Below the pieces are notes generated by a model. The model was not told where the DNA came from, made no database searches, and saw only the letters and a list, made by a program, of their open reading frames with translations. This document shows, piece by piece, positions 1 to 11,284 of a DNA stretch of 64,000 nt (within the stretch, counting starts at the first letter, position 1; every line of letters begins with the position of its first letter). Source of the DNA: Microvirga lotononidis (lineage in GTDB: Bacteria; Pseudomonadota; Alphaproteobacteria; Rhizobiales; Beijerinckiaceae); assembly GCF_034627025.1 (NCBI RefSeq), contig NZ_CP141048.1, forward strand, positions 4,664,001-4,728,000. The letters are read 5' to 3'. The position numbers and the translations under genes were made by a program.

Positions 1-2
1 TG

Positions 3-2591
<2,589 letters not shown>

Positions 2592-2643
2592 CCGAATCTC
2601 CGGGCGGCGCTCACCATCTCACGCAACCCTAAGGGAGGAACTC

Positions 2644-3609
2644 GTGAGCCACTTGACCAGACTGATCCGCGGCACCGCCTTCGCGGCCATGACGCTCGTC
2701 GCGTCATCCGCCTTCGCGCAGCAGGAACTCAAGATCATCGCACCGGCCGGGCCCGGCGGCGGCTGGGATGCCGCCGCCCGCTCGCTTCAGCAGGTGCTGA
2801 CGCAGACCGGAGCGGCCAAGAGCGTGCAGGTGGTCAATGTCACCGGCGCGGGCGGCACCATCGGGCTCGCTCAGTTCGTCAACACGGCCAAGGGCGATCC
2901 GAGCCAGCTCATGGTCAACGGCATCACCATGCTGGGCGCGATCCTGACCAACAAGTCGCCGGTCAGTCTAGATCAGGTCACCCCGGTCGCACGCCTGACA
3001 GGCGACCCGCTCGTGATCGTCGTGCCCGCCACCTCGCCGATCAAGTCGGTCAAGGAACTGGCCGATGCCGTGAAAGCCGATCCCGCCAAAGTGACCTGGG
3101 CTGGCGGCTCGGCGGGTGGCGCCGACCACATGCTGGCGGCCCTGTTCACGAAAGCCTCCGGCTCCGATCCGGCCAAGGTGAACTACATCGCCTTTTCGGG
3201 CGGCGGCGAGGCGCTCGCAGCGATGCTCGGCGGCAAGGTCACGGCGGGCGTGTCGGGCTACGGCGAGTTCGAGAGCCAGATCAAGGCCGGGAAGCTCCGG
3301 GCCCTTGCCATCTCGTTCGGCCAGCGCGTGAGCGGCGTCGACGTCCCGACCCTCAAGGAGCAGGGCATGGACGTCGAAATCGTGAACTGGCGCGCTGTCA
3401 TGGCCGGCCCCGACATCACGGCCGAGCAGCGCAAGACGCTGACCGACACCATCGAGAAGGTCGTGAAGTCGAAGGAATGGGCCGAGATCCTCAAGGCACG
3501 CGGCTGGGAGGACTACTACCTCGCCGGAGAGCCGTTCAAGGCCTTCATCAAGGAGGAGCAGAACCGGGTCGGCGATATCCTGAAATCGGTCGGCCTCGTG
3601 AAGTCCTGA
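2644..3609 (+). CDS. tctC: TctC/Bug-family tripartite tricarboxylate transporter substrate-binding protein
   Basis: Periplasmic binding protein of about 321 aa that captures a carboxylate for a TctAB membrane complex. The signal peptide ends at about SSAFAQQ, followed by the Bug signature IIAPAGPGGGWDAAAR and the conserved GTIGLAQFVN. A GTG start at 2644 is chosen because GGGAGGAA lies 4-10 bases upstream and it places the signal peptide at the N-terminus; the frame is open further upstream inside the aconitase gene but that part has no signal sequence. It sits behind the aconitase gene, probably in one transcript, and ends at a strong hairpin. No tctAB follows on this strand: the nearest set (3817-7020) is convergent and has its own TctC, so this is an orphan binding protein. 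Confidence 0.92.
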   Translation: MSHLTRLIRGTAFAAMTLVASSAFAQQELKIIAPAGPGGGWDAAARSLQQVLTQTGAAKSVQVVNVTGAGGTIGLAQFVNTAKGDPSQLMVNGITMLGAILTNKSPVSLDQVTPVARLTGDPLVIVVPATSPIKSVKELADAVKADPAKVTWAGGSAGGADHMLAALFTKASGSDPAKVNYIAFSGGGEALAAMLGGKVTAGVSGYGEFESQIKAGKLRALAISFGQRVSGVDVPTLKEQGMDVEIVNWRAVMAGPDITAEQRKTLTDTIEKVVKSKEWAEILKARGWEDYYLAGEPFKAFIKEEQNRVGDILKSVGLVKS

Positions 3610-3617
3610 AATCAACT

Positions 3618-3660
3618 GAAGCATCGGACATCCACTTTGGGGTCCGATGCTTCCTTCTTT
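3618..3660 (+). terminator. Intrinsic terminator/palindromic element after tctC
   Basis: Perfect 12-bp arms (GAAGCATCGGAC at 3618-3629 and its complement at 3642-3653) around a 12-base loop, followed by CTTCTTT. It sits 9 bases after the tctC stop. The arm and loop sequence also resembles the palindromic repeat at 13936, so it may be a dispersed repeat used as a terminator. Confidence 0.75.
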
Positions 3661-3664
3661 AATG

Positions 3665-3735
3665 AGAGCATCGTTCTGAGCGTAAAACCGAATCTACTTT
3701 TCGCTGACGGGCCCTCTGGGTCCGCACGATGCTCT
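3665..3735. repeat. Long interrupted palindrome (REP-like)
   Basis: AGAGCATCGT at 3665-3674 is perfectly complementary to ACGATGCTCT at 3726-3735. Inside is a second imperfect dyad (AGCGTAAAA against TTTTCGCT). It lies between convergent genes. The GCATCG-type outer arms resemble those of the neighbouring hairpin and of the 13936 element. Confidence 0.55.
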
Positions 3736-3765
3736 TGGAAGCCCGCAAGGCGGGCTCCTCTTTAG

Positions 3766-3795
3766 AAAAGGCCCGGTTTGTCCGGGCCATTTTTG
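3766..3795. terminator. Bidirectional intrinsic terminator between convergent tct genes
   Basis: GGCCCGG (3770-3776) pairs with CCGGGCC (3782-3788) around a 5-base loop. TTTTT follows on the + strand (3790-3794) and AAAA precedes at 3766-3769, so it can act in both directions. For the minus strand it lies about 25 bases after the tctA stop. A further GCCCGC/GCGGGC hairpin is at 3740-3756. Confidence 0.7.
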
Positions 3796-3816
3796 TTGGG
3801 TGTCGTTGCTTGAGGG

Positions 3817-5316
3817 TCAATCCTCGACGGCTTTGAAGCGGCCCATGCCTTTGAGGACGAAGGGCAGGATCAGGGCGATGACGGCGATGCCGAGGAGCGT
3901 GGCGGAGATCGGGCTCTGCAGCAGCACCATCGGATCGCCCAGGCTGATCGAGAGCGCCCGGCGCAGCTGGCTTTCCGCGATCGGGCCCAGGATCAGGCCG
4001 ACCACCACCGGGGCGATCGGGAAGTCGAACCGGCGCATCAGGAAGCCGAGCACCCCGAACCCGGTCAGCATGATCAGCTCCACCGGCGACGGATTGGCCG
4101 CGATCGTGCCCATGGTGGCAAACACCAGGATGCCGGCATACAGCCACGGCTGCGGGATCGCCAGCAGCTTCACCCACAGCCCGACCAGCGGCAGGTTCAG
4201 CACCAGCAGCATGGTGTTGGCGATGAACAGGCTGGCGATCAGGCCCCACACCAGGGCCGGCTGCTCGGCAAACAGCAGCGGACCGGGATTGAGGCCGTAT
4301 TGCTGGAAGCCGGCCAGCATCATCGCCGCCGTCGCCGAGGTCGGCAGGCCGAGCGTCAGCAGCGGCACGAGCGTGCCGGCCGCCGAGGCGTTGTTGGCCG
4401 CCTCCGGCCCGGCCACGCCCTCGATCGCGCCATGGCCGAAATCCTGCGGGTACTTGGTCAGCCGCTTCTCGGTCGCGTAGGACAGGAAGGTCGGGATCTC
4501 CGCGCCGCCGGCCGGCAGTGCGCCGATCGGGAAGCCGAACAGCGTGCCGCGCAGCCACGGCTTCCACGAGCGCTTCCAGTCCTCCTTGGTCATCCACAGC
4601 GAGCCGCGCACCGCCTCGAGCTTCTCCTCGTGGATGTGCCGGCGCGAGGCGACGTAGAGCGCCTCGCCGACCGCGAACAGGCCCACGGCCAGGGTCGTGA
4701 CCTCGACGTTGTCGTAGAGCTCGGGAATGCCGAAGCTCAGGCGCGACTGGCCGGACAGGATGTCGATGCCCACCAGCCCGAGCAGCAGCCCGATGAACAG
4801 GCTGGTCAGGCCGCGCACCGGCGAGTCGCCGAAGGTGGCCGAGACGGTCACGAAGGCCACGCACATCAGGGCGAAGTAGTCCTCCGGCCCGAAGCTGACG
4901 GCAACCTCGACGAGATAGGGGGCCAGCAGCGTCAGCCCGAGGGTCGCGATGGTGCCGGCCACGAAGGAGCCGATGGCCGAGGTCGCCAGCGCCGGGCCGC
5001 CGCGGCCGGCCTTGGCCATCAGGTTGCCCTCGAGGGCGGTGGCCATCGAGGCGCTCTCGCCGGGCGTGTTGATCAGGATGGCGGTGGTCGAGCCGCCGTA
5101 CATGCCGCCGTAATAGATGCCGGCGAACATGATGATCGAGCCGGCCGGATCGAGCTTGAAGGTGATCGGCAGCAGCAGCGCCACGGTGAGCGCCGGGCCG
5201 ATGCCGGGCAGCACGCCGACGGCGGTGCCGAGCAGCACGCCGATGAGCGCGAACAGCAGGTTCATCGGCTGGATGGCGACGGCCAGGCCGCCGGCGAGGG
5301 AGGTGAAGGCTTCCAT
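3817..5316 (-). CDS. tctA: TctA-type large membrane subunit of a tripartite tricarboxylate transporter
   Basis: Integral membrane permease of 499 aa, about 11-12 helices, that moves a carboxylate using the ion gradient together with TctB. The N-terminus shows [11 protein letters not shown], then [18 protein letters not shown] and, near residue 300, [15 protein letters not shown], all hallmarks of the family. Length is normal. It is the last gene of a minus-strand tctC-tctB-tctA unit (transcribed from 7020 towards 3817) with only 10 bases between tctB and tctA. The substrate cannot be read from sequence; citrate or another tricarboxylate is likely given the aconitase next door. Confidence 0.95.
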   Translation of the reverse strand: MEAFTSLAGGLAVAIQPMNLLFALIGVLLGTAVGVLPGIGPALTVALLLPITFKLDPAGSIIMFAGIYYGGMYGGSTTAILINTPGESASMATALEGNLMAKAGRGGPALATSAIGSFVAGTIATLGLTLLAPYLVEVAVSFGPEDYFALMCVAFVTVSATFGDSPVRGLTSLFIGLLLGLVGIDILSGQSRLSFGIPELYDNVEVTTLAVGLFAVGEALYVASRRHIHEEKLEAVRGSLWMTKEDWKRSWKPWLRGTLFGFPIGALPAGGAEIPTFLSYATEKRLTKYPQDFGHGAIEGVAGPEAANNASAAGTLVPLLTLGLPTSATAAMMLAGFQQYGLNPGPLLFAEQPALVWGLIASLFIANTMLLVLNLPLVGLWVKLLAIPQPWLYAGILVFATMGTIAANPSPVELIMLTGFGVLGFLMRRFDFPIAPVVVGLILGPIAESQLRRALSISLGDPMVLLQSPISATLLGIAVIALILPFVLKGMGRFKAVED

Positions 5317-5326
5317 GGTCAGGGTC

Positions 5327-5800
5327 TCACAACAGGTGCTCGAGCGGCCCGGCCGGCAGGGACAGGGTCAGGAGCTTGCCGAACAGCAGGTAGATGAAGA
5401 CCGCGATCACGGCGCCGATTAAAAGATCGGTCAGGAACGCCCGGCGGCCGAAGGCGGCCGAGGTGGTGGCGAACAGGATCGCGGTGCCGATCATGAAGCC
5501 GCCGCCGACGGCGACCAGGGCGATGAGGCAGGCGAGCCCGCCGAGGATGAGCAGGATCGGCTTCCAGTCGAGGCTGTCGCGCGCCGGCAGGTCGCCGCGC
5601 AGGGCGCCGATGCCGTTGCCGATGGCGAGCAAGGTCAGGCCGACCGCGACGACGATCGGCATGACCTTGGGCCCGAGATCGTAGGGCGACAGGATCTGCA
5701 GCTTCGTCATGTCCCACCAGACAAGACCGGCCAGGCCGAGAAGAACGAGCGCAATGACAAGGCCGGCCACGTCAGGACGCCGAGAGAGGGGTGTGGTCAT
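5327..5800 (-). CDS. tctB: TctB-type small membrane subunit of a tripartite tricarboxylate transporter
   Basis: Small membrane subunit of about 157 aa with four predicted helices ([55 protein letters not shown]; the C-terminal [15 protein letters not shown]). ATG 5800 (MTTPLSRRP) is preferred because it puts a short basic tail before the first helix and has GAGA 8 bases upstream; an in-frame ATG at 5824 would add 8 residues. The gene is directly upstream of tctA (10-base gap) and follows tctC after about 250 bases without a gene. Confidence 0.9.
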   Translation of the reverse strand: MTTPLSRRPDVAGLVIALVLLGLAGLVWWDMTKLQILSPYDLGPKVMPIVVAVGLTLLAIGNGIGALRGDLPARDSLDWKPILLILGGLACLIALVAVGGGFMIGTAILFATTSAAFGRRAFLTDLLIGAVIAVFIYLLFGKLLTLSLPAGPLEHLL

Positions 5801-6048
5801 GGATTGTCTCAAAGGCAAACACATCGTCGTGGACGCGGCGCTTCAAGAGGGCTTCATGCTGCCCAGGAAGCAACTGCCGGGTCCGGCGGAGTTGATCTTC
5901 GGTGATTTGGTCTTCGCAGCAGACGGCGCGCTGAGTGCCCTCGCCTGCTGCGTCAATCCGCGGGTATCTAACGTTTCCCATCGAGCCGGAGCGCTGCCGA
6001 AGCCGACCGCCCCAGACGCTGCTGATGGGTTCGGTGCGCACTCGATTT

Positions 6049-7020
6049 CTAGCCGAGACCGAGTTCCTTGAGGATCGCTGTGATACGGGCCTGCTCCTCC
6101 TTGATGAAGGCACCGAAGGGCGCGGAGGGCATGTAGAGATCGACCCATTCCCGTTCCTGAAGCAGCTTCTTCCAAGACGGGCTCTGCACCAGCTTGGCGA
6201 CCGCCGCTTCCAGCGCCTGCTTGTCCTCGGCACTGATATTGGGAGGGGCCATCAGGCCACGCCAGTTGACCAGTGTGGCGTCGACGCCCTGCTCACGGAA
6301 CGTCGGGATATCGATGCCGGGCAGACGTTCCGGAGACGAAATGCCGATCGGTCTCAGCTTGCCCGCCTTGAACTGGCCTGCGACCTCGTTGAGGCCGCCC
6401 GTCGCGACGGTGATCTTGCCGTTCATGACCAGGGGCAGCATCTCGCCGCCGGTTCCCACCGGGATGTAGTTCATCTTCTTGACGTCGCCGCCGGAGGCCT
6501 TCACGACCAGGCCGCACAGGACATGGTCAGGGGAGCCGTGCGCGAATCCGCCCCAGGTGACAGAGCCTGGGTCCTGCTTGAACCTGTTGACCAGGTCCGT
6601 GACGCTCTTGACGGGCGAGTCAGCGGCAACGAACAGCGGCTGATATTCGCCCTGGAGGCGGGCGATAGGGGGCGTCTGCTCAAGGGTCACCGGGGATTTG
6701 TTGATCACCGGCGCGCCCACAAGGCCGAAGCCGGCGACCATCAGCGACGGATCGCGCTCCTTGGAGTTGATGACCTGCGCCAGACCGATGGTGCCGCCGG
6801 CGCCTGGAACGTTCTGGACCTGGACGCTCGTGACGAGCTTTTCGCTCATCAGGACTTCCTGCACCGCGCGGGCGAGCTGATCGTATCCGCCGCCGGGTCC
6901 GGCCGGAGCGATGACCTTGACGCTCTTGAGCTGCTGCGCCCATGTCGGCGACGCGGGCAGAAGGCTGGCCGAGGCGGCGGCCAGGAGGGCTTTGTTGAAA
7001 CTGCGGCGATCTAAGGACAT
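6049..7020 (-). CDS. tctC: TctC/Bug-family substrate-binding protein, Tat-type signal
   Basis: Periplasmic binding protein of 323 aa, first gene of the minus-strand tct unit. The leader MSLDRRSFNKALLAAASASL contains twin arginines (DRRSF), so Tat export is likely, unlike the Sec leader of the tctC at 2644. The mature part opens with KVIAPAGPGGGYDQLARAVQ and has GTIGLAQVINSKERDPSLM. Length is normal for Bug proteins. It is separated from tctB by about 250 bases, so the abundant binding protein may be partly uncoupled from the membrane subunits. The promoter must lie in the 313-bp gap that also serves the divergent two-component genes. Confidence 0.93.
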   Translation of the reverse strand: MSLDRRSFNKALLAAASASLLPASPTWAQQLKSVKVIAPAGPGGGYDQLARAVQEVLMSEKLVTSVQVQNVPGAGGTIGLAQVINSKERDPSLMVAGFGLVGAPVINKSPVTLEQTPPIARLQGEYQPLFVAADSPVKSVTDLVNRFKQDPGSVTWGGFAHGSPDHVLCGLVVKASGGDVKKMNYIPVGTGGEMLPLVMNGKITVATGGLNEVAGQFKAGKLRPIGISSPERLPGIDIPTFREQGVDATLVNWRGLMAPPNISAEDKQALEAAVAKLVQSPSWKKLLQEREWVDLYMPSAPFGAFIKEEQARITAILKELGLG

Positions 7021-7333
7021 TTCCTGTCTCCCATAGGAACTCTCTCCGGTGTGGAGGAGCTAAAATCTTGTTGCTTTACAGGGGCATGATGTTCGGAACG
7101 GCCCGAAGCGCGCGGCTTCCGGACCCGGGCAATGGGATCTGCTGCGCACAGGCGGATGCCGGGATGCCCGTCCGAGAAGCCTCGGTCGAGTCGCGTGCAA
7201 GTGCCAGGAGGATGCGCATCCTCATCGTTTCTCCCTGTTACATTATTGGTCTTACGTTCGGTGTGGCCCGAGCTTATGGAGTACCGTAGGGTCGGAACCT
7301 GTCATTCACCTGTCATCCGGGGTGACGGAAGGC
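7021..7333. other. Divergent intergenic region between tctC and the tctD-like regulator
   Basis: No convincing gene. It separates a minus-strand tct operon from a plus-strand two-component operon and should hold both promoters. The only strong element seen is the tandem CTGTCAT repeat at 7299-7316, listed separately. Confidence 0.6.
7299..7316 (+). promoter_or_regulatory. Tandem CTGTCAT direct repeats (OmpR/PhoB-type operator)
   Basis: CTGTCAT, TCAC, CTGTCAT: two identical heptamers 11 bp apart centre to centre. This is the spacing used by dimers of OmpR/PhoB-family response regulators, and the bases equal the textbook Pho-box half-site. It ends 18 bases before the regulator's ATG, which suggests autoregulation by the adjacent OmpR-family protein. 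Confidence 0.65.
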
Positions 7334-8011
7334 ATGCGCATCTTTCTGGTTGAGGATACCCGCGACGTCGGAGAGGCGATTGTCGAGCACTTCGCCCGGA
7401 TCGGTCACGTCGTCGATTGGGAGACGGACGGGGATGCGGCTGCAGGCACGCTCGATGACACCATGTATGATCTGATCATCCTGGACGTGATGCTGCCGGG
7501 CAGGAGCGGTTTCTCGATCCTGCAACGCCTCCGAGCCGTCGGCAGCACGACCCCGGTCCTGATGCTCACCGCCCGGTCCGAGGTCGAGGACAGGGTCGGC
7601 GCCCTCGACATCGGCGCCGATGACTACCTGGTGAAGCCCTTCGACTTCCGCGAACTGGAAGCCCGCGCCCGAGCCCTGCTGCGGCGGCGCCATGGCGAAG
7701 CCACGAACCTGCTCGAATGCGGCGACATCTGCATCGACAGGTCGGCCCGTGCCGTGCGGGTCGGCCAGCGCGAGGTGCACCTGACCCGCCGTGAAGTGAC
7801 CCTGCTCGAGATCCTGGCCTCCCGCCCCGGCCGGGTCTTCAGCAAGGAGGATCTGCTGGATCAGGTCTTTGGCTTCGACGAGGAAGCCCCTTCGTTCAAC
7901 GCCGTCGAGCTTTACATCGGCCGCTTGCGCAAGAAGCTCCATGGCGCACAAGCCGAGATCGTGACGGTCCGAGGGTTCGGCTATCAGATGGTTCCCTATG
8001 GCCCGACGTGA
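7334..8011 (+). CDS. tctD: OmpR-family response regulator (TctD-like)
   Basis: DNA-binding response regulator of about 225 aa. The receiver domain shows MRIFLVEDTRD, the phosphoacceptor Asp in LIILDVMLPGRSG and the Lys in DYLVKPFDF. A winged-helix domain follows (VHLTRREVTLLEILASRPGR, then FNAVELYIGRLRKKL). The ATG at 7334 is chosen because the family starts with MRxxLVED; a GTG at 7322 would add four residues. It overlaps the histidine kinase gene by 14 bases. Such pairs usually control a nearby TTT operon, here the divergent tctCBA at 3817-7020. CTGTCAT repeats just upstream suggest it binds its own promoter. Confidence 0.93.
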   Translation: MRIFLVEDTRDVGEAIVEHFARIGHVVDWETDGDAAAGTLDDTMYDLIILDVMLPGRSGFSILQRLRAVGSTTPVLMLTARSEVEDRVGALDIGADDYLVKPFDFRELEARARALLRRRHGEATNLLECGDICIDRSARAVRVGQREVHLTRREVTLLEILASRPGRVFSKEDLLDQVFGFDEEAPSFNAVELYIGRLRKKLHGAQAEIVTVRGFGYQMVPYGPT

Positions 8012-9380
8012 ACCATCCCTGTTCACCCGCCTGATCGTCCTCATCTCGCTGGTGCTGATGGCGGGAGCAGCCGCCTTGACGACGGCAGCCTGGTATTATG
8101 CCCGTGCGGCCGCAAACAACGCCTATGACCGCCTCCTGGTTGGCGCCGCCTACCAGATGGCGGAAGCGCTCACCGTGCAGGGAGGAGCGTTGACCGTTGA
8201 ATTGCCGGTGTCGGTCTTCGACCTGTTGGCGAATTCGGAGCGCGACCGGATCTTCTACAAGATCGTCGATCCTCGAGGGCGCACGTTGACGGGCTACCCC
8301 GATCTTGAGACGCCGGAGAGCGACGCCCCCGCCATGTCCGGGCCGAAAGCCCGGGACGGGACGTTCAAGGGGGTCGATGTCCGCGTGACGAAGATCGGCC
8401 GCTTCTTCTCCGATCCATCGGTCCAAGGACGGGTTGATGTGGTGGTGGCCCAGACCACCGAAGCGCGAACGGCTTTGGCGCGAGAGCTGACCTTGCGTGC
8501 GGTCGCGCTGATCATCGTCATGAGCGGCCTGGCTCTCGGCGGTGCCGTCTTTGCGATCCGGTATGCTCTCAGGCCGATCGGACGCGTAGGAGCGGCGCTT
8601 CGGGACCGGGACCCCCATGACGTGACGCTGATCACCGTCAGCACGCCCCGTGAACTGCGCCCGTTCGTGTCCGCCACGAACGAGTTCATCATGCGGCTGA
8701 AGGACCGGATGGATCTGATGCAGCAGTTCATCGCCGATGCCGCACACCAGATCCGCACGCCCCTGACGGCTCTGAAGGCGCAGCTTCAGCTCCTGTCGCG
8801 TCAGCCCATGGAGGCCCAGGGACTGCAACACCTCGCCCGCGTGCAGGAGCGTGTCGACCAACTGTCCCGGCTGGCCGGCCAGTTGCTCAGCCATGCCATG
8901 GTGAACCATCGTGCGGGCGCCGTTCCCTTGGAGAGGCTCGATGTGGTCGAGGTCGTCCGGCGCGCGATCCGCGAGGCGGTGCCGGAAACCCTGGACCGCG
9001 ATGTGCTCACCTCCCTGGAACTGCCCCCGGTTCCGATAACGATCGAGGGAGATGCCATCAGCCTCAAGGAAGCCGTGAAGAACGTGGTGGACAATGCGGT
9101 TCGCCACGGCGCCCCAACGCAGCTCACGCTTCGCGTGCGCCGGGGAGCCCAGACGGTGGATATCGAGGTGGAGGATGATGGCCCTGGCATTCCGCCTGAG
9201 CTTTGGCCGAAGGTAACGGAGCGGTTCGGCGCACCGTCGCCGGGCGGATCCGGGCTCGGGTTGTCGATCGCCGCGGACGTGCTGGCCGCTCATGGCGGAG
9301 GCCTGACCTTCCGTCATGCGGACGGGAACGGCTTTACCGTCATCATGAGCCTGCCGAGCTGGATTGGACCCAAATCATGA
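7998..9380 (+). CDS. tctE: Sensor histidine kinase (TctE-like)
   Basis: Membrane histidine kinase of 460 aa. A first helix (residues about 10-30), a periplasmic sensor region of roughly 130 residues and a second helix (VALIIVMSGLALGGAVFAI) precede the H box DAAHQIRTPLTALKAQ (His near residue 250). The catalytic domain has the N box (KNVVDNAVRHG), G1 (VEDDGPGIPPE) and G2 (GSGLGLSIAADVLAAHGG). It overlaps the regulator gene by 14 bases and the next gene by 4 (ATGA), so all three are translationally coupled. The likely role is sensing a carboxylate, perhaps through the coupled binding protein. Confidence 0.94.
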   Translation: MARREPSLFTRLIVLISLVLMAGAAALTTAAWYYARAAANNAYDRLLVGAAYQMAEALTVQGGALTVELPVSVFDLLANSERDRIFYKIVDPRGRTLTGYPDLETPESDAPAMSGPKARDGTFKGVDVRVTKIGRFFSDPSVQGRVDVVVAQTTEARTALARELTLRAVALIIVMSGLALGGAVFAIRYALRPIGRVGAALRDRDPHDVTLITVSTPRELRPFVSATNEFIMRLKDRMDLMQQFIADAAHQIRTPLTALKAQLQLLSRQPMEAQGLQHLARVQERVDQLSRLAGQLLSHAMVNHRAGAVPLERLDVVEVVRRAIREAVPETLDRDVLTSLELPPVPITIEGDAISLKEAVKNVVDNAVRHGAPTQLTLRVRRGAQTVDIEVEDDGPGIPPELWPKVTERFGAPSPGGSGLGLSIAADVLAAHGGGLTFRHADGNGFTVIMSLPSWIGPKS

Positions 9381-10489
9381 GCCGCCGGAAGAGACCGCCA
9401 CGTCGGCCCCTCACGCAGTGGTTTTGTCTGCTTTGGGCCGCTGTCCAACCTTTGACCTGCCTTGCCCAAGGGGTTCCGACGCCGGTCTTCCCCGCCTTGC
9501 AGGACGAGCGGGAGGTCCTGTCGATCCACGCCGCGACCGACCGTCCGGCCATGGAGCCGCTGATCCGCGACTTCCAGCTCCTGAACCCCCACACCCGGAT
9601 CGAGTTCGTGGAGTACGTCACGAACGATCTCTTCGCTGCCGCATCGAAGGCCTGTCAGGAGGGCCGTGTCTTGGGCGACGTGCTGCTGTCCTCGGGCGTC
9701 GACCAACTGGTGAAGCTCGCCAATGACGGCTGTGCCGGCAGTATCCGTTCCCTGGAAACCCAGATGGTTCCACGCTGGGCCAACTGGCGGGACGAGGTGT
9801 TCGGATTTACCTTCGAGCCGGTGGTATTCGTCTATAACAAGGACAGGGTCCCCGCCGAGGATGTCCCCAAAACCCACCTTGAGCTCGCCGATCTTCTGAG
9901 GTTGAAGCCCGACACTTACCAGGGCCGTGTCGGCACCTATGACATCCGCCAGTCGGGCATCGGCTATCTGCTGGCCTTCAACGACTCGCAGCAGACGACC
10001 ACCACCTATGGCCGGCTTCTCGAAAGCCTGGGACGCGCCGAAACGGTCGTGCGCTGCTGCACCGGCGAGATCCTCGATGGGATCGAGGCCGGGCGCATCC
10101 TCATCGGCTACAACATGCTGGCGTCCTATGCCTATGCCCGCGTTCGTGCCGGAGCCAAGCTCGGGCTGGTCATGCCCGCGGATTACACCCTTGTGCTCAG
10201 CCGGGGGGCGATGATCCCCATCAAGGCAGGCAATGCCGCCGCCGGAGCCCGTTTCGTGAACTACCTTCTGTCCGACCGTGGCCAGGCCGTGGCACAGCGA
10301 GAGGCCTTCTTCTTCGGCTTTGCCGGAGAGGCTCCCGCCGGCATCGAGGGCGCAGCCTCAATCGTGCGGGCAGGCATCGCCCGGCCGATCGCGATCGGCC
10401 CGGCCCTGCTCGCGGTTCAGGACGACGAGAGGCGCAGACGGTTCTTCGCCGACTGGAGCCGCTCGCTTGTCGACATGCCGACACGGTGA
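9377..10489 (+). CDS. ABC-type periplasmic solute-binding protein coupled to TctDE
   Basis: About 370 aa with a signal peptide (basic RRKRPPRRP, then FCLLWAAVQPLTCLAQG) and an iron/polyamine-type binding fold (LSIHAATDRPAMEPLIRDF; FGFTFEPVVFVYNKDRVP; NYLLSDRGQAVAQREAFF near the end). The ATG at 9377 shares ATGA with the kinase stop. No ABC permease or ATPase follows, so it is unlikely to serve transport. A ligand-binding accessory that presents a signal to the TctE-like sensor is the simplest reading, and this gene trio is seen in other proteobacteria. Start and family are clear; the ligand is unknown. Confidence 0.85.
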   Translation: MSRRKRPPRRPLTQWFCLLWAAVQPLTCLAQGVPTPVFPALQDEREVLSIHAATDRPAMEPLIRDFQLLNPHTRIEFVEYVTNDLFAAASKACQEGRVLGDVLLSSGVDQLVKLANDGCAGSIRSLETQMVPRWANWRDEVFGFTFEPVVFVYNKDRVPAEDVPKTHLELADLLRLKPDTYQGRVGTYDIRQSGIGYLLAFNDSQQTTTTYGRLLESLGRAETVVRCCTGEILDGIEAGRILIGYNMLASYAYARVRAGAKLGLVMPADYTLVLSRGAMIPIKAGNAAAGARFVNYLLSDRGQAVAQREAFFFGFAGEAPAGIEGAASIVRAGIARPIAIGPALLAVQDDERRRRFFADWSRSLVDMPTR

Positions 10490-10536
10490 GCCGTTGTCCT
10501 CCACGAACCTATCGGCATTTCCTGCTGGGTCGGCGG

Positions 10537-11019
10537 TCAGGTCCTCGTATGCTGCCCGTCGGCCTTGCGCGTGCCGCCATGCAGTTGCCGGTTGCCCCAG
10601 CTCCGCAGCGCTCTCTGCGTGATGCTGGTGATCTTCCATGCGCCTTCGGCTTGGCCGAACCGGAACTCGTACGCTCCGCACGAATGGTAGAAGTCCTCCC
10701 CCTCCCCTTTGAAGTCGCTGTCGAACCTCAGGATCAGGTAGTTGCAGCGTCCCCGCACGCCCTCTGGCTCTTTCGTCAGGAGAAGGTTGGAGAAGCTGTG
10801 ATGCTTGGCCAAGGTGTCCGCCGCAGCGCGCCGGCGCTGGACGAACTCGGCACCGCTCATGGTGGTCGGCGGCTCGCGACCCGATGAGGCGTAATCGATG
10901 AACACCTCGCGCGCTAAGCAGGTCTCCATGACGGCCCAATTCCGCTCGTCGAAGGCGAGGAAGAATCGGCAGAGCACATCGTTGACGGCGATGTGTTCGA
11001 GGGGATCCAAGGCTTGCAT
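10537..11019 (-). CDS. SnoaL-like / NTF2-fold protein
   Basis: 160-aa soluble protein whose first 130 residues read as a SnoaL_4-like cone fold: an N-terminal helix (LEHIAVNDVLCRFFLAFDERNWAVM), then ACLAREVFIDYASSG and, towards the end, YLILRFDSDFKGEGEDFYHSCGAYEFRF. The family includes small isomerases, hydrolases and beta subunits of ring-hydroxylating oxygenases, so the reaction cannot be assigned. It stands alone between the solute-binding protein gene (convergent) and corA; the ATG at 11019 is preceded by GAAAGGACGATTGTC, a reasonable ribosome-binding site. Confidence 0.8.
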   Translation of the reverse strand: MQALDPLEHIAVNDVLCRFFLAFDERNWAVMETCLAREVFIDYASSGREPPTTMSGAEFVQRRRAAADTLAKHHSFSNLLLTKEPEGVRGRCNYLILRFDSDFKGEGEDFYHSCGAYEFRFGQAEGAWKITSITQRALRSWGNRQLHGGTRKADGQHTRT

Positions 11020-11284
11020 GACAATCGTCCTTTCGGGAAATGGGAGCGGTAGACACGGGCATCATTGATGCAGTCACAGCTTGCTCATGCCATCAAAAGC
11101 CATTTCGGGAAAGAAGCGGTGGGGACTCCGCAATGGACCGAAGTGCACCGGAGAGCGGTTCGAATAAACGGCCGCTTGACTCTGCTCTTGCAGACGCCCG
11201 AATTAGGTCAGCCCCCTGCCATTCGCGGTCCGATGAACCTGTGTCCCATGCTGGCTCGTCAGCGACCTTTCTGCGTGCCGCCCT

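Noticed and set aside
7299..7316. Reading the CTGTCAT repeats as proof that the operon belongs to the Pho regulon.
   Set aside because: Half-sites are shared by several OmpR-family proteins and the site lies too close to the start codon for a standard Pho promoter; only autoregulation is proposed.
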